From positions 1 through 64,000 of the forward strand of contig JACJZT010000007.1 in NCBI GenBank assembly GCA_020635455.1: 64,000 nucleotides of DNA, given 5' to 3'. Below are positions 45,362 to 53,840 of the stretch, one piece after another. The stretch's first letter is position 1. The number at the start of each line of letters is the position of its first letter. A program made the position numbers and the translations under genes. The notes under the pieces were generated by a model that was not told the origin of the DNA, ran no database searches, and worked only from the letters and a program-made list of their open reading frames with translations. Origin of the DNA: Flavobacteriales bacterium (GTDB lineage: Bacteria; Bacteroidota; Bacteroidia; NS11-12g; UBA9320).

Positions 45362-45777
45362 TCGCCGACGAGAAGAACATATCTGAGTTCATACCGCAGG
45401 GACCTCCGGTAATCATGATCGATCGCATTCAGGAATGCAGTGAAAACAGCATTATTACACGTTTTTACATAAAAAAAGAAAACCTTTTTTCAGAAGAGGG
45501 TTTTTTTACTGAATCAGGGCTTATTGAAAACATGGCTCAAACCGCTGCTGCCAGAGCTGGAGTAGAAAGCAAAACAAAAGGCAAAGCTCCTCAAAAAGGT
45601 TTTATTGCTGCTATTAAAAACTTAAAGATACATTCCTTGCCTGAAGTTGATACCGAAATTACCACGTATCTGAGCATAAATAATCAGGTAATGAATTTCA
45701 GTATTGCCAATGCTTACATCACACAACGCAATTCTAAAATTGCGGAATGTGAATTGAAGATCTTTATTCCTGAATAA
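45358..45777 (+). CDS. Hotdog-fold dehydratase-like subunit lacking the active-site His
   Basis: A 139-residue hotdog protein related to 3-hydroxyacyl-ACP dehydratases: FIPQGPPVIMIDRI at the N-terminus and TESGLIENMAQTAA. Glu57 of GLIENMAQ aligns with the catalytic Glu of FabZ, but the His normally 14 residues upstream is missing (Asn or Leu there). The later protein at 52270 has the His and lacks the acid, so the two could form one heterodimeric active site, as known for ApeI/ApeP-type dehydratases of aryl polyene clusters. It overlaps the acyltransferase gene by four bases. Confidence 0.8.
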   Translation: MIADEKNISEFIPQGPPVIMIDRIQECSENSIITRFYIKKENLFSEEGFFTESGLIENMAQTAAARAGVESKTKGKAPQKGFIAAIKNLKIHSLPEVDTEITTYLSINNQVMNFSIANAYITQRNSKIAECELKIFIPE

Positions 45778-45783
45778 TCAACT

Positions 45784-46206
45784 TTGAAAACCTTAAATCA
45801 CTCCTTAATAATCAATACCAGATTCAGCGATACGGATGCGATGCAGATCGTATGGCATGGCAATTACGTAAAATATTTTGAAGATGGAAGGGAATCCTTC
45901 GGCAACAAGTTTAACCTGAGATACATGGATATTTATTCTCATGGTTACACCGCCCCGATGGTACATCTAGAGCTGGATTACAAAAAACCGGTAACCTTTA
46001 ATACTGCCATACGAGTGGAGGTATACTATGTACATACCCCTGCAGCGAAAATCATTTTTGAGTATAAAATATACAACATAAAAACAGAGGAACTTCTTTG
46101 CACAGGTCAGTCCATACAGGTTTTTGTTGATCTGAATGGTGAATTGTCGCTTACCAATCCTGAATTTTATGATAACTGGAAAAAAGAGGCAGGATTGAAT
46201 GTATAG
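45784..46206 (+). CDS. 4-hydroxybenzoyl-CoA thioesterase-like hotdog protein
   Basis: A 140-residue acyl-thioesterase-like protein starting with TTG at 45784. The family motif is RFSDTDAMQIVWHGNYVKYFEDGRE, with Asp in the active-site loop, and typical length. It could hydrolyse stalled or finished acyl-ACP chains. Such thioesterases occur in both aryl polyene and flexirubin clusters. It overlaps the next ketosynthase gene by eight bases. Confidence 0.87.
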   Translation: MKTLNHSLIINTRFSDTDAMQIVWHGNYVKYFEDGRESFGNKFNLRYMDIYSHGYTAPMVHLELDYKKPVTFNTAIRVEVYYVHTPAAKIIFEYKIYNIKTEELLCTGQSIQVFVDLNGELSLTNPEFYDNWKKEAGLNV

Positions 46207-47308
46207 ACCATCCTACTTAATTGCCGACTCAATGATCACCCCTATTGCTGAGGGTGGTGAGAATAATTTTAAGTCCGTTATAAACAATGAGTCCGGCTTA
46301 AAGCCTTATAATGGTTTTGGCAATTTTAAAGAAAAACTCTTCGCAGGGATCCTTCAAAACGAATATACGTTCGGGAACTTCTCAAAACTGGAGTCCTTAA
46401 TGATTCGTTGCATTAAAGATTCCATTCAAAAATCAGGGATAGAACTTAACGATCCTAAAAGCCTTTTGATCCTTGCGACCACTAAAGGTAACATCGACCT
46501 GCTGGAAAAGCATAAAGAAACAGATCCGGGTTTGCTAATAACTGAATTGGGTAAAACAATTGCTACCTATTTTAAATGTTATCACAAACCCTTACTCATC
46601 TCGAATGCCTGTATATCAGGATTATCAGCTCTTATCTGGGCTCAAAGACTGGTTACATCCGGCAAGTACGACAACATAGCTGTAGTAGCAGGCGATTTGG
46701 TATCCGAATTTGTTCTTTCAGGATTTCATTCCTTTAATGCCTTAAGCCCGGTTGAATGTAAACCCTTTGACGAAAACAGAAATGGGATCAATTTAGGAGA
46801 AGCCGTTGTATCGGTTGTGATTTCAATGAATAAAATTCCGGAAAGGGAAACGCAAAGTGAAATTTTACCCGGATACGGCAGCAACGATGCCAATCATATA
46901 TCGGGACCTTCAAGAAATGGCGAAGGACTTTTCAGATCCATTACCCAAACCCTGGGATCCTTTGACGGAATCCCTTCGTTTATCAATGCTCACGGCACAG
47001 CTACCCTGTACAACGACGAAATGGAGGCCAAAGCCTTTACCAGGGCTTCCCTGCAGGAGATACCCGTTAACAGCTTAAAGGCTTATTACGGTCACACTCT
47101 TGGAGCTTCAGCACTGCTGGAATTTGTGTTATCGGATTACGCTCTTCGCAACAACACTCTGATTGGGTCAAGGGGCTATCATAAATCAGGTTTAGAGAAT
47201 CCACTAAATATTATTAAAGAATCAAAATCGGTTGAAATCACTTCTTTTCTGAAAACTTCTTCCGGTTTTGGTGGCACCAATGCATCCATTTTATGCAGGA
47301 AAGTATGA
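46199..47308 (+). CDS. Beta-ketoacyl synthase, second of the cluster
   Basis: A 369-residue condensing enzyme, shorter than FabF. Catalytic residues are present: Cys138 in ISNACISGLSAL, His265 in NAHGTATLYNDE and His299 in AYYGHTLGASAL. The C-terminus has TSSGFGGTNAS. It resembles the divergent ketosynthases of aryl polyene clusters, which act in initiation or cooperate with other ketosynthases. It overlaps the thioesterase gene and the following small gene (ATGA), so translation is coupled. Confidence 0.87.
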   Translation: MYRPSYLIADSMITPIAEGGENNFKSVINNESGLKPYNGFGNFKEKLFAGILQNEYTFGNFSKLESLMIRCIKDSIQKSGIELNDPKSLLILATTKGNIDLLEKHKETDPGLLITELGKTIATYFKCYHKPLLISNACISGLSALIWAQRLVTSGKYDNIAVVAGDLVSEFVLSGFHSFNALSPVECKPFDENRNGINLGEAVVSVVISMNKIPERETQSEILPGYGSNDANHISGPSRNGEGLFRSITQTLGSFDGIPSFINAHGTATLYNDEMEAKAFTRASLQEIPVNSLKAYYGHTLGASALLEFVLSDYALRNNTLIGSRGYHKSGLENPLNIIKESKSVEITSFLKTSSGFGGTNASILCRKV

Positions 47309-47874
47309 ACCATGAAATACGAAATGTAAAGATTGCAGGTAACAAGATCTACGTAAATGAGGTTGAAGTTTTTGCCTTACCGCATGAAATGAAAGGTGAT
47401 GCATTCCTTAATGAGGCTTTTAAGAACCTTGAAATATCGTATCCTAAATTCTATAAAATGGATAATTTATGTAAACTTGGGTTCCTCGCAGCCGAACACC
47501 TGTTTATAACAGCCGATAAGGTTGATCACCGCAACACAATCGTATTTTTGAGTAATAAAAATTCCAGTCTTCAAACAGACCGGAACCATTTTGAAAAGAT
47601 CCGTCAAAGTGAAAGTTATTTTCCCAGCCCTTCCATATTTGTTTATACCTTGCCAAACATTGTAATTGGAGAAATATGCATACGTCATAAAATAATGGGG
47701 GAAGGCGCATTTTTTCTTTCAGAAAATCATAATTTTGAAGACCTGAATGACATACTGGAATATTCAGTGAATCATTTACCCTGCAAGTATTTGCTTTACG
47801 GTGATCTTGAGACTGAAAATTCGGAACACACTGCACATTTCAGATTGTTGGAGCTAAAAAAGAAACATCACTAA
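47305..47874 (+). CDS. Small ketosynthase-related protein of unknown role
   Basis: A 189-residue protein from ATG 47305, whose start forms ATGA with the stop of the previous gene; an in-frame ATG at 47293 is less fitting. FPSPSIFVYTLPNIVIGEICIRHKIMGEGAFF resembles part of a ketosynthase N-terminal domain found as a 3-oxoacyl-ACP synthase-like protein in Bacteroidota pigment clusters. No catalytic Cys in a ketosynthase context or His pair is seen, so it is probably not active by itself. A structural or chain-length partner of the ketosynthases is possible. Function is unknown. Confidence 0.7.
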   Translation: MNHEIRNVKIAGNKIYVNEVEVFALPHEMKGDAFLNEAFKNLEISYPKFYKMDNLCKLGFLAAEHLFITADKVDHRNTIVFLSNKNSSLQTDRNHFEKIRQSESYFPSPSIFVYTLPNIVIGEICIRHKIMGEGAFFLSENHNFEDLNDILEYSVNHLPCKYLLYGDLETENSEHTAHFRLLELKKKHH

Positions 47875-47884
47875 GCAAACTGCT

Positions 47885-48142
47885 ATGGAAGATTTGATAG
47901 AGAAATTAAAGTTACAGATCATCGATCAACTAAATTTGGCTGAAGTTAAGCCGGAAGACATCGACCCCGGACAACCACTTTTTGGGGATGGTCTTGGACT
48001 TGATTCGATCGATGCTCTGGAACTGATCGTATTGCTGGAAAAAGAATATGGATTAAAATTGGATAAACCATCTGATGGAAAACAAATTTTTCATTCAATA
48101 AACAGCATGGCCGAGTTCATACGTTCTCAAAAAACATCCTGA
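47885..48142 (+). CDS. Acyl carrier protein, second of the cluster
   Basis: An 85-residue acidic carrier protein. Ser41 in LGLDSIDALELIV carries the phosphopantetheine arm. It is flanked by the small ketosynthase-like gene 10 bases upstream and a full ketosynthase four bases downstream, so it probably serves those enzymes. It differs clearly from the first ACP in sequence around the Ser, so the two are not recent duplicates. Confidence 0.93.
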   Translation: MEDLIEKLKLQIIDQLNLAEVKPEDIDPGQPLFGDGLGLDSIDALELIVLLEKEYGLKLDKPSDGKQIFHSINSMAEFIRSQKTS

Positions 48143-48146
48143 TTCC

Positions 48147-49343
48147 ATGGATGAATTTTGTGTTACCGGCCTAGGAGTTATTTCTGCTATTGGCTTAAAC
48201 CTAAAAGAAAATTCTGAATCCTTAAAAAAGTCCCTCACGGGAATTGCTCCGGTTGAATATCTTGGTACCCTTCACAAGGATTTTTTACTTGGTGAAGTTA
48301 AAGCAGATAACGATCAATTAAGGGAGATCTTGAACCTGGGAACGGATGAGCTATATGATCGCACCACCCTTCTGGGGATGATCGCTGCTGAGGAGGCTTT
48401 TAAGAGTTCCGGACTCTTGTCAAAAAAAAATCTGGGACTGGTCTCTTCAACCTCTGTCGGAGGGATGTGCTATACCGAGCTCGAATTCAAACCCTATTTA
48501 GACATGGAAATGTATGAGGATTTTATTTTAACGCATGAATGTGCCTCATCTACTTTTCACATATCCGAAAAACTTGGAATTCGATCTTATACAGATACCA
48601 TCAGTACTGCTTGTTCATCTTCTGCCAATGCAATTCTGGAAGCCTGCAAGCTCATAAAACACGGTGTTTGTGATCGTGTTCTGGCAGGAGGAACCGATGC
48701 ATTGTCGCTTTTTACCCTAAATGGTTTTAACACCTTAATGATCCTTGATAAAGAAATGTGCAGACCCTTCGACCAGTCGAGGGCCGGTTTGAATTTAGGT
48801 GAAGGTGCTGCCTATCTGATGATCGAAAAAAAGTCTGATGCAATCCAGCGAAACGCTGAGATCTTTGCATACATTTCAGGAGGAGCAAATGCCAATGACG
48901 CCTTTCATCAAACTGCATCCTCTCCGGAAGGCAGAGGTGCATCCGCAGCCATAATCAAAGCCCTTGAAATGGCCGGTTTAAAACCGGAAGACATACAGTA
49001 CATCAACGCTCACGGAACGGCGACTCCCAATAATGACCTTTCAGAATCCACAGCCATTCAATCTGTTTTTGGTGACCATTGGCCTGATTTCAGTTCTACA
49101 AAAGGTTACACAGGCCATACTCTTGCAGCTTGTGGTGCAATAGAAGCCATATATTCTATTTTAATGCTACAGGATCGATCTTTGTATCCCTGCCTGAATT
49201 TCAAAGAACCCATTCCTGAATTTGGAAAGAGACCCTTAACCAAGTTGAAAAAAACGGAGAACTTAAGAAACATTTTATCCAATTCGTTTGGATTTGGTGG
49301 AAACTGTACATCAATCATAATTCAAAAACACGAACCATCATGA
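48147..49343 (+). CDS. Beta-ketoacyl-ACP synthase, third of the cluster
   Basis: A 398-residue FabF-type condensing enzyme. The triad is intact: Cys156 in TISTACSSSANA, His289 in INAHGTATPNND and His324 in GYTGHTLAACG. NSFGFGGNCTS is near the C-terminus. Its stop overlaps the start of the Cys-less partner gene by four bases (ATGA), the same arrangement as a ketosynthase and chain-length factor pair in type II polyketide systems. It is the best candidate for the main polyene-building enzyme. Confidence 0.9.
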   Translation: MDEFCVTGLGVISAIGLNLKENSESLKKSLTGIAPVEYLGTLHKDFLLGEVKADNDQLREILNLGTDELYDRTTLLGMIAAEEAFKSSGLLSKKNLGLVSSTSVGGMCYTELEFKPYLDMEMYEDFILTHECASSTFHISEKLGIRSYTDTISTACSSSANAILEACKLIKHGVCDRVLAGGTDALSLFTLNGFNTLMILDKEMCRPFDQSRAGLNLGEGAAYLMIEKKSDAIQRNAEIFAYISGGANANDAFHQTASSPEGRGASAAIIKALEMAGLKPEDIQYINAHGTATPNNDLSESTAIQSVFGDHWPDFSSTKGYTGHTLAACGAIEAIYSILMLQDRSLYPCLNFKEPIPEFGKRPLTKLKKTENLRNILSNSFGFGGNCTSIIIQKHEPS

Positions 49344-50296
49344 AACTTTTTCTTCACAGATCTTCGTGCATTTCTCCGGCAAATACCGACTTGCTAAACG
49401 AATTGAAGCGATTGGAAAGTAAAGATTCACATTATGCGATCGAGCCGGATTATTCAGAATATTTAAGTCCGGGAATGACCCGTAGGATGAGTCGGGTGAT
49501 TAAAATGGGTGTTTATTCCGCATTGGCATGCCGTGATAAAAACCAACCTGAAACGATAGACGCAATAATTACTGCAACCGGCTTTGGTTGCTTCGACGAC
49601 TCGGTAAAATTTTTGACCCAGATAATTAAAAACGATGAAAACCTGCTGTCTCCCACACCTTTTATACAATCAACACATAATACGGTTGGTGCACAAATAG
49701 CTTTACTTATTCAGTGTCAGGGTTACAACAATACACATGTTCACGGTGGTCTTTCGTTTGAAAACGCCTTGATCGATGCTGCGATCTATTCTACTGAAAA
49801 CCCTTCTCAAACACTGCTTTTAGGAGCCTCAGATGAACTTACCGATACCTTTACGGATCTTTGGAAAAATACACAGCCCAATAAAAATAAGGATATGAAT
49901 CTTGGAGAGGGGGCGGTATTTTTTATTTGCAATCAAAACAAAACAGGATCTGTTTGTGAAGTTTCGAATGTAAAAACCTTCATTAACCTGGAACCGGAAG
50001 AATTTTCGAACGCACTTCGAGAATATTTCGCAAATAGTCTTAATGTATCAACTCCTGACATTATCCTTTTCGGACTTCCAAAAAAGGAATATGAATCCTT
50101 GACATTTGAGTCAATGCCCGCAGAATCCATTTCCTACAAAGAATATTGCGGGGAGTATTACACTGCAAGTGGTTTTGCGGTTCATCTTTCTTTAAACCTT
50201 TTAAAAGCACGACCCGATGTGAAACAAATATTGGTCATAAATAAATACGGTTCACATCAGTATTCAATTATTCATTTGAAAAATGCGCAAAATTGA
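49340..50296 (+). CDS. Ketosynthase-like chain-length factor without catalytic Cys
   Basis: A 318-residue thiolase-fold protein that overlaps the third ketosynthase gene by four bases. TPFIQSTHNTVGAQIALLIQ and DMNLGEGAVFF match the ketosynthase fold, but at the active-site turn it reads HVHGGLSFENAL (residues 133-143 region) in place of the Cys-containing motif, and the two catalytic His motifs are absent. It is therefore likely a non-catalytic partner that shapes the cavity, like chain-length factors and like ApeC in aryl polyene systems. Function is inferred from residue loss and position. Confidence 0.82.
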   Translation: MKLFLHRSSCISPANTDLLNELKRLESKDSHYAIEPDYSEYLSPGMTRRMSRVIKMGVYSALACRDKNQPETIDAIITATGFGCFDDSVKFLTQIIKNDENLLSPTPFIQSTHNTVGAQIALLIQCQGYNNTHVHGGLSFENALIDAAIYSTENPSQTLLLGASDELTDTFTDLWKNTQPNKNKDMNLGEGAVFFICNQNKTGSVCEVSNVKTFINLEPEEFSNALREYFANSLNVSTPDIILFGLPKKEYESLTFESMPAESISYKEYCGEYYTASGFAVHLSLNLLKARPDVKQILVINKYGSHQYSIIHLKNAQN

Positions 50297-51050
50297 CCTG
50301 TTAAACCTTGTTTTTGTTTTAGGCTTGATCGTGATGATCTACTCTCAGGTGTCTGCCTTTGCATGCATTGTTCTGGTTCTGATGTATTTGAGTATTTTGA
50401 CGCTGGTCAGTTCACAGATCGGTCTTAATTTTTTTGTTAATGCCTTAAACCGGAATACGAAAACAGATAAAAAGATCATTTCCCTAACCTTCGATGACGG
50501 ACCGGATCCGTATACTACACCTCAAATCCTGGATGTTTTAAAAGAATTCAAAGTAAAAGCAGCTTTTTTCGTAATTGGCAAAAAACTTGATGCAAACCCT
50601 GAACTGCTTCACAGAATTGAAAATGAAGGTCATTTGATCGGAAATCACTCCTTCAATCATGAGCTTACTTTTCCATTGAAAAGTCCTCATAAAATCGTTG
50701 ATGAAATAAACAAAACTTCTTCGAAAATCATGGAGATACTTGGGAAGTACCCAATATGTTTTCGTCCACCTTTTGGGGTCACCAATCCGAGAATCGCCAA
50801 AGCCGTTCAAAAAACCGAGGTTTCCGTTGTAGGCTGGAACATTCGGTCGCTTGACACCACCGTTAAAAACCCTGAGATCACCCTTAAGCGTATGGTATCA
50901 AAATTAAAACCCGGGTCTGTGGTTTTGCTTCACGATACCATTCCGGACACGGTAAAAGTTCTCAAAGATTTTTTAGTACTTTTGAAAAGGCATGATTATG
51001 AAGTTGTTTTGCCGGACAAACTCTTCGGTATCCGGTGGTATGATGTTTAA
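50283..51050 (+). CDS. Polysaccharide deacetylase (NodB domain) membrane protein
   Basis: A 255-residue protein with two N-terminal membrane segments (residues about 7-45) followed by a NodB homology domain. SLTFDDGPDPYTTPQILDVL gives the catalytic base and metal Asp, LIGNHSFNHELTFP the two metal His, and FRPPFGVTNPRIA motif 3; VVGWNIRSLDT and VLLHDTI complete the set. It overlaps the chain-length factor gene by 14 bases and the carrier gene behind it, so it belongs to the operon. The substrate could be an N-acetyl sugar on the lipid core that receives the pigment; this is inference. Confidence 0.88.
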   Translation: MRKIDLLNLVFVLGLIVMIYSQVSAFACIVLVLMYLSILTLVSSQIGLNFFVNALNRNTKTDKKIISLTFDDGPDPYTTPQILDVLKEFKVKAAFFVIGKKLDANPELLHRIENEGHLIGNHSFNHELTFPLKSPHKIVDEINKTSSKIMEILGKYPICFRPPFGVTNPRIAKAVQKTEVSVVGWNIRSLDTTVKNPEITLKRMVSKLKPGSVVLLHDTIPDTVKVLKDFLVLLKRHDYEVVLPDKLFGIRWYDV

Positions 51051-51672
51051 ACACTCTTTGGTTTTTATATTGTTATTCTTAAGCACCCGTTTGCCGGCGC
51101 AGCAATATCTGGCAATGAAGGATGCATCGGGCCTAAAGGCAAAAGTAAAGGAGATGGGTAAAACCACCCAATCCATTCAAAGTGATTTTGTGCAGGAAAA
51201 GGAACTAAAAATAATGAAGAACAAAGTGGTGAGTAGCGGTAAATTGTATTTCAAAAAAGAAAATCTTCTTCGTTGGGAGTACACAAATCCGTTTTCATAC
51301 ATTATTGTACTGAACCAGAACAAGGTAAGCATTAAAAACGATGGAAAGGTAAAGAGATATAATCTGGAAAAGAACAAGGTGTTTAAAGAGATCAACAACA
51401 TACTGCTTTCCTCCGTTCAGGGAACCATACTTGAATCGGGAAAATTTGTTATGGAATATTATTCTTCAGAAAAGGATTATAAAATTGAACTGCAACCAAA
51501 GGATGAGAACATAAAAAAGTCCCTTAGTAAAATAGTTCTGTTTCTTGATAAGGATGTAAAGTCTATTTTCAAGATGGACATGTTTGAGACCAACGGAGAT
51601 AAAACCAACATCAAATTCAGCAATCAGGTTATAAATGGTAAGATAACCGATTCAATATTCACACTCAGATAA
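51043..51672 (+). CDS. LolA-like outer-membrane lipoprotein carrier protein
   Basis: A 210-residue periplasmic protein. ATG 51043 (or the ATG just before it) starts a signal peptide, KHSLVFILLFLSTRLPAQ; in-frame codons upstream lie in the deacetylase gene. The LolA fold is indicated by TTQSIQSDFVQEKELKIM, VSSGKLYFKKENLLRWEYTNP and the late IKFSNQVINGKI. LolA homologues in aryl polyene clusters are thought to carry the lipid-linked pigment across the periplasm. It overlaps the deacetylase gene by about eight bases. Confidence 0.88.
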   Translation: MFKHSLVFILLFLSTRLPAQQYLAMKDASGLKAKVKEMGKTTQSIQSDFVQEKELKIMKNKVVSSGKLYFKKENLLRWEYTNPFSYIIVLNQNKVSIKNDGKVKRYNLEKNKVFKEINNILLSSVQGTILESGKFVMEYYSSEKDYKIELQPKDENIKKSLSKIVLFLDKDVKSIFKMDMFETNGDKTNIKFSNQVINGKITDSIFTLR

Positions 51673-51673
51673 T

Positions 51674-52267
51674 TTGACACTTCGTTTCCTGTTCGCGTAT
51701 CTGATAGGCATTTTGCTGTTTAATCTGCAAACAAAGGCCCAAAAAACTGATCTTTACGCAAAACCTTTCTGCGAGATCTCCGATTCTGCAATTCAATATA
51801 GAGCTAAGGTAAAAACACCCGGTGGCAGTTTAAGTGGAATTCTTTTGATAAAACATACAAACTCTGAGGAATATCATTTTGTTTTTATATCCGAATTGGG
51901 AATGACCCTTCTTGAAGCCAAAATATTCCGTGACCGATTTGAAAAATTGTACGAATTTGATGCTTTGAAAAGAAGGTCAGCCGGTAATTTGTTGATTGAA
52001 CAGATCAAATTTATGCTTCACACATTCACCGCTGAAAGATTTGAAACTGAAGACAATTCAAACAAGGCAATTAAAACCACTTATAAAAAACATAAATATC
52101 GGTGCAAACTCGATTCTTTTCAGCGAATTGTAAAAGCGAAGGAATACAGAACAAGATTCAGGAGAAAAATAAAGTACAGGTATTCCCTGGGCATCACACC
52201 TGTTTTTATCAAAATGAAACAAAATTTGACAGGTATTAAATGGACATTAACTTTGCTACACAAATAG
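51674..52267 (+). CDS. Secreted protein of unknown function (possible LolB-like partner)
   Basis: A 197-residue protein from TTG 51674, one base after the LolA-like gene stop. It has a signal peptide (FAYLIGILLFNLQTKAQ) and a beta-rich mature part with LSGILLIKHTNSEEYHFVFISELGMTLLEAKI, a pattern seen in DUF3261-type and LolB-type lipocalin-like proteins of pigment clusters. It lacks a lipobox Cys after the signal. Position directly behind LolA suggests it is the outer-membrane receiver or a helper, but the assignment is tentative. Confidence 0.65.
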   Translation: MTLRFLFAYLIGILLFNLQTKAQKTDLYAKPFCEISDSAIQYRAKVKTPGGSLSGILLIKHTNSEEYHFVFISELGMTLLEAKIFRDRFEKLYEFDALKRRSAGNLLIEQIKFMLHTFTAERFETEDNSNKAIKTTYKKHKYRCKLDSFQRIVKAKEYRTRFRRKIKYRYSLGITPVFIKMKQNLTGIKWTLTLLHK

Positions 52268-52269
52268 GG

Positions 52270-52641
52270 ATGCAGCAGGAAATTTATAAAATCTTACGTT
52301 CAGAAAAAGACGCGGATGGTATATTGAATGTCGACATCAGACTAAATCCCGACCATAAGATCTATGAAGGTCATTTTAAATCTCATAAGATCGTACCCGG
52401 AGTTCTCATTTTAAAGATCCTAAAGGATATACTGGTTTCGGAAGTCAAAAACAAACTCTTGCTAACAGAATCTAAAAACATCAAGTTCATAGCACTTATT
52501 GAACCTGAAAAAGATCCGCAATTAAGGATATCCATTTTGTATAAAACGATCGATGAAACCTTAACCGTTTCTGCAGAAATCAGGAACGATCAGGTACTTT
52601 TTATAAAGTTTCAGGGAAATTATAAGACACTAAACGACTGA
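52270..52641 (+). CDS. Hotdog-fold dehydratase-like subunit with His but without the acidic residue
   Basis: A 123-residue FabZ-like protein from ATG 52270, two bases after the previous stop; an ATG at 52240 would add ten residues and overlap. YEGHFKSHKIVPGVLI contains His35, matching the catalytic His of FabZ. The acidic partner 14 residues later is a Lys (Lys49), so this protein alone should not be active as a dehydratase. The protein at 45358 keeps the Glu and lacks the His. Together they would make one complete site, as in heterodimeric ApeI/ApeP dehydratases. Confidence 0.8.
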   Translation: MQQEIYKILRSEKDADGILNVDIRLNPDHKIYEGHFKSHKIVPGVLILKILKDILVSEVKNKLLLTESKNIKFIALIEPEKDPQLRISILYKTIDETLTVSAEIRNDQVLFIKFQGNYKTLND

Positions 52642-53840
52642 TGCAGGAAACCACCGTTCATGAAGGAACTTCCCTTAAAGGCAATGCTGAGCAACCAAAT
52701 TTCTGCATCGTTATACCAACGTATAACAACGATAAAACTCTCAGAGATGTCATCGTGAGGTGCCTGACGGAAACCAAGAACATTATTGTTGTAAACGATG
52801 GAAGTACTGACGGAACCAAAGATATCATTGATTCATTTCCGGACATACACAAAATACATTTTGATAAAAACTCCGGAAAAGGCAAGGCGCTTTCAAAAGG
52901 GTTTGAATATGCAATTCAGCAAAATTTTGACTATGCATTGAGCATCGATTCCGACGGACAACATTACCCCGAAGACACCGTTCATTTTCTCGAAGCAGTT
53001 GCACGATCTCCGGAAAGCATTCTTATTGGTGCCAGAAATTTGAAAGAATCCGGTCAGCCGGATAAAAATTCATTCGCAAATAAACTTTCCAACTTCTGGT
53101 TTAAAATAGAGACCGGTATGGAACTGGCCGACACGCAATCCGGTTTCAGGTTGTATCCATTAAAAAAGATCCGCGACCTGAAGATCAATACTCGTCATTA
53201 TGATTACGAACTTGAAATACTCGTAAAGTCATACTGGAACCGGGTTCAGATTGAATCCGTTCCGGTTAGGGTATATTATCCGCCCGATTCTGAAAGAGTA
53301 ACTCATTTTAAGCCCGTAAAGGATTTTTTACGCATTAGTTTATTGAATGTAAAACTCGTTTTTTTGGCCCTTTTCTGGTACCGACCTTTGTTTTTTATAA
53401 ACAACTTCTCAATTGCAAAATTGAGAAGATCTATACATAATGCCTTCAACATTCCGGGAGAAAGCGCGGTTCATAAATCGAACTCGGTTGCTTTGGGTAT
53501 TTTTTTTGGAATTATTCCCATCTGGGGCTATCAACTGGTAACCGCGATCTTGTTTGCGTATTTGCTGAAGCTTAATAAGGCAATTGTTATTCTCACAGCA
53601 CAGATTAGCCTGCCTCCTATGATCCCTTTCATTATTTATTTAAGCATAAAAACCGGGGAATTAATTACGGGCAACAAAGCTGATTTCTCTTTGTTCAGGC
53701 TTTCGGACCTTGATGCCATAAAGGAGCTGACCATTTATGTTTCAGGAGCTTTTGTTCTGGCCATAATTGCATCCATAATTTCTTGGATCCTTAGCTATTC
53801 TGTTATTGTTTATCTTAAATCCCGGAAAGCTTCAGCATGA
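52641..53840 (+). CDS. Family 2 glycosyltransferase fused to DUF2062
   Basis: A 399-residue protein. The GT2 domain (residues about 10-235) shows FCIVIPTYNNDKTLRDVI, NIIVVNDGSTDGTKDII, SGKGKALSKGF and ALSIDSDGQHYPED, where the DSD metal motif sits. The second part (about 260-395), with HKSNSVALGIFFGIIPIWGYQ and LNKAIVILTAQISLPPMIPF, is the DUF2062 membrane domain, often joined to GT2 in pigment and lipid loci. It overlaps the dehydratase gene by one base. It likely adds a sugar to the lipid part of the pigment at the inner membrane. Confidence 0.88.
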   Translation: MQETTVHEGTSLKGNAEQPNFCIVIPTYNNDKTLRDVIVRCLTETKNIIVVNDGSTDGTKDIIDSFPDIHKIHFDKNSGKGKALSKGFEYAIQQNFDYALSIDSDGQHYPEDTVHFLEAVARSPESILIGARNLKESGQPDKNSFANKLSNFWFKIETGMELADTQSGFRLYPLKKIRDLKINTRHYDYELEILVKSYWNRVQIESVPVRVYYPPDSERVTHFKPVKDFLRISLLNVKLVFLALFWYRPLFFINNFSIAKLRRSIHNAFNIPGESAVHKSNSVALGIFFGIIPIWGYQLVTAILFAYLLKLNKAIVILTAQISLPPMIPFIIYLSIKTGELITGNKADFSLFRLSDLDAIKELTIYVSGAFVLAIIASIISWILSYSVIVYLKSRKASA

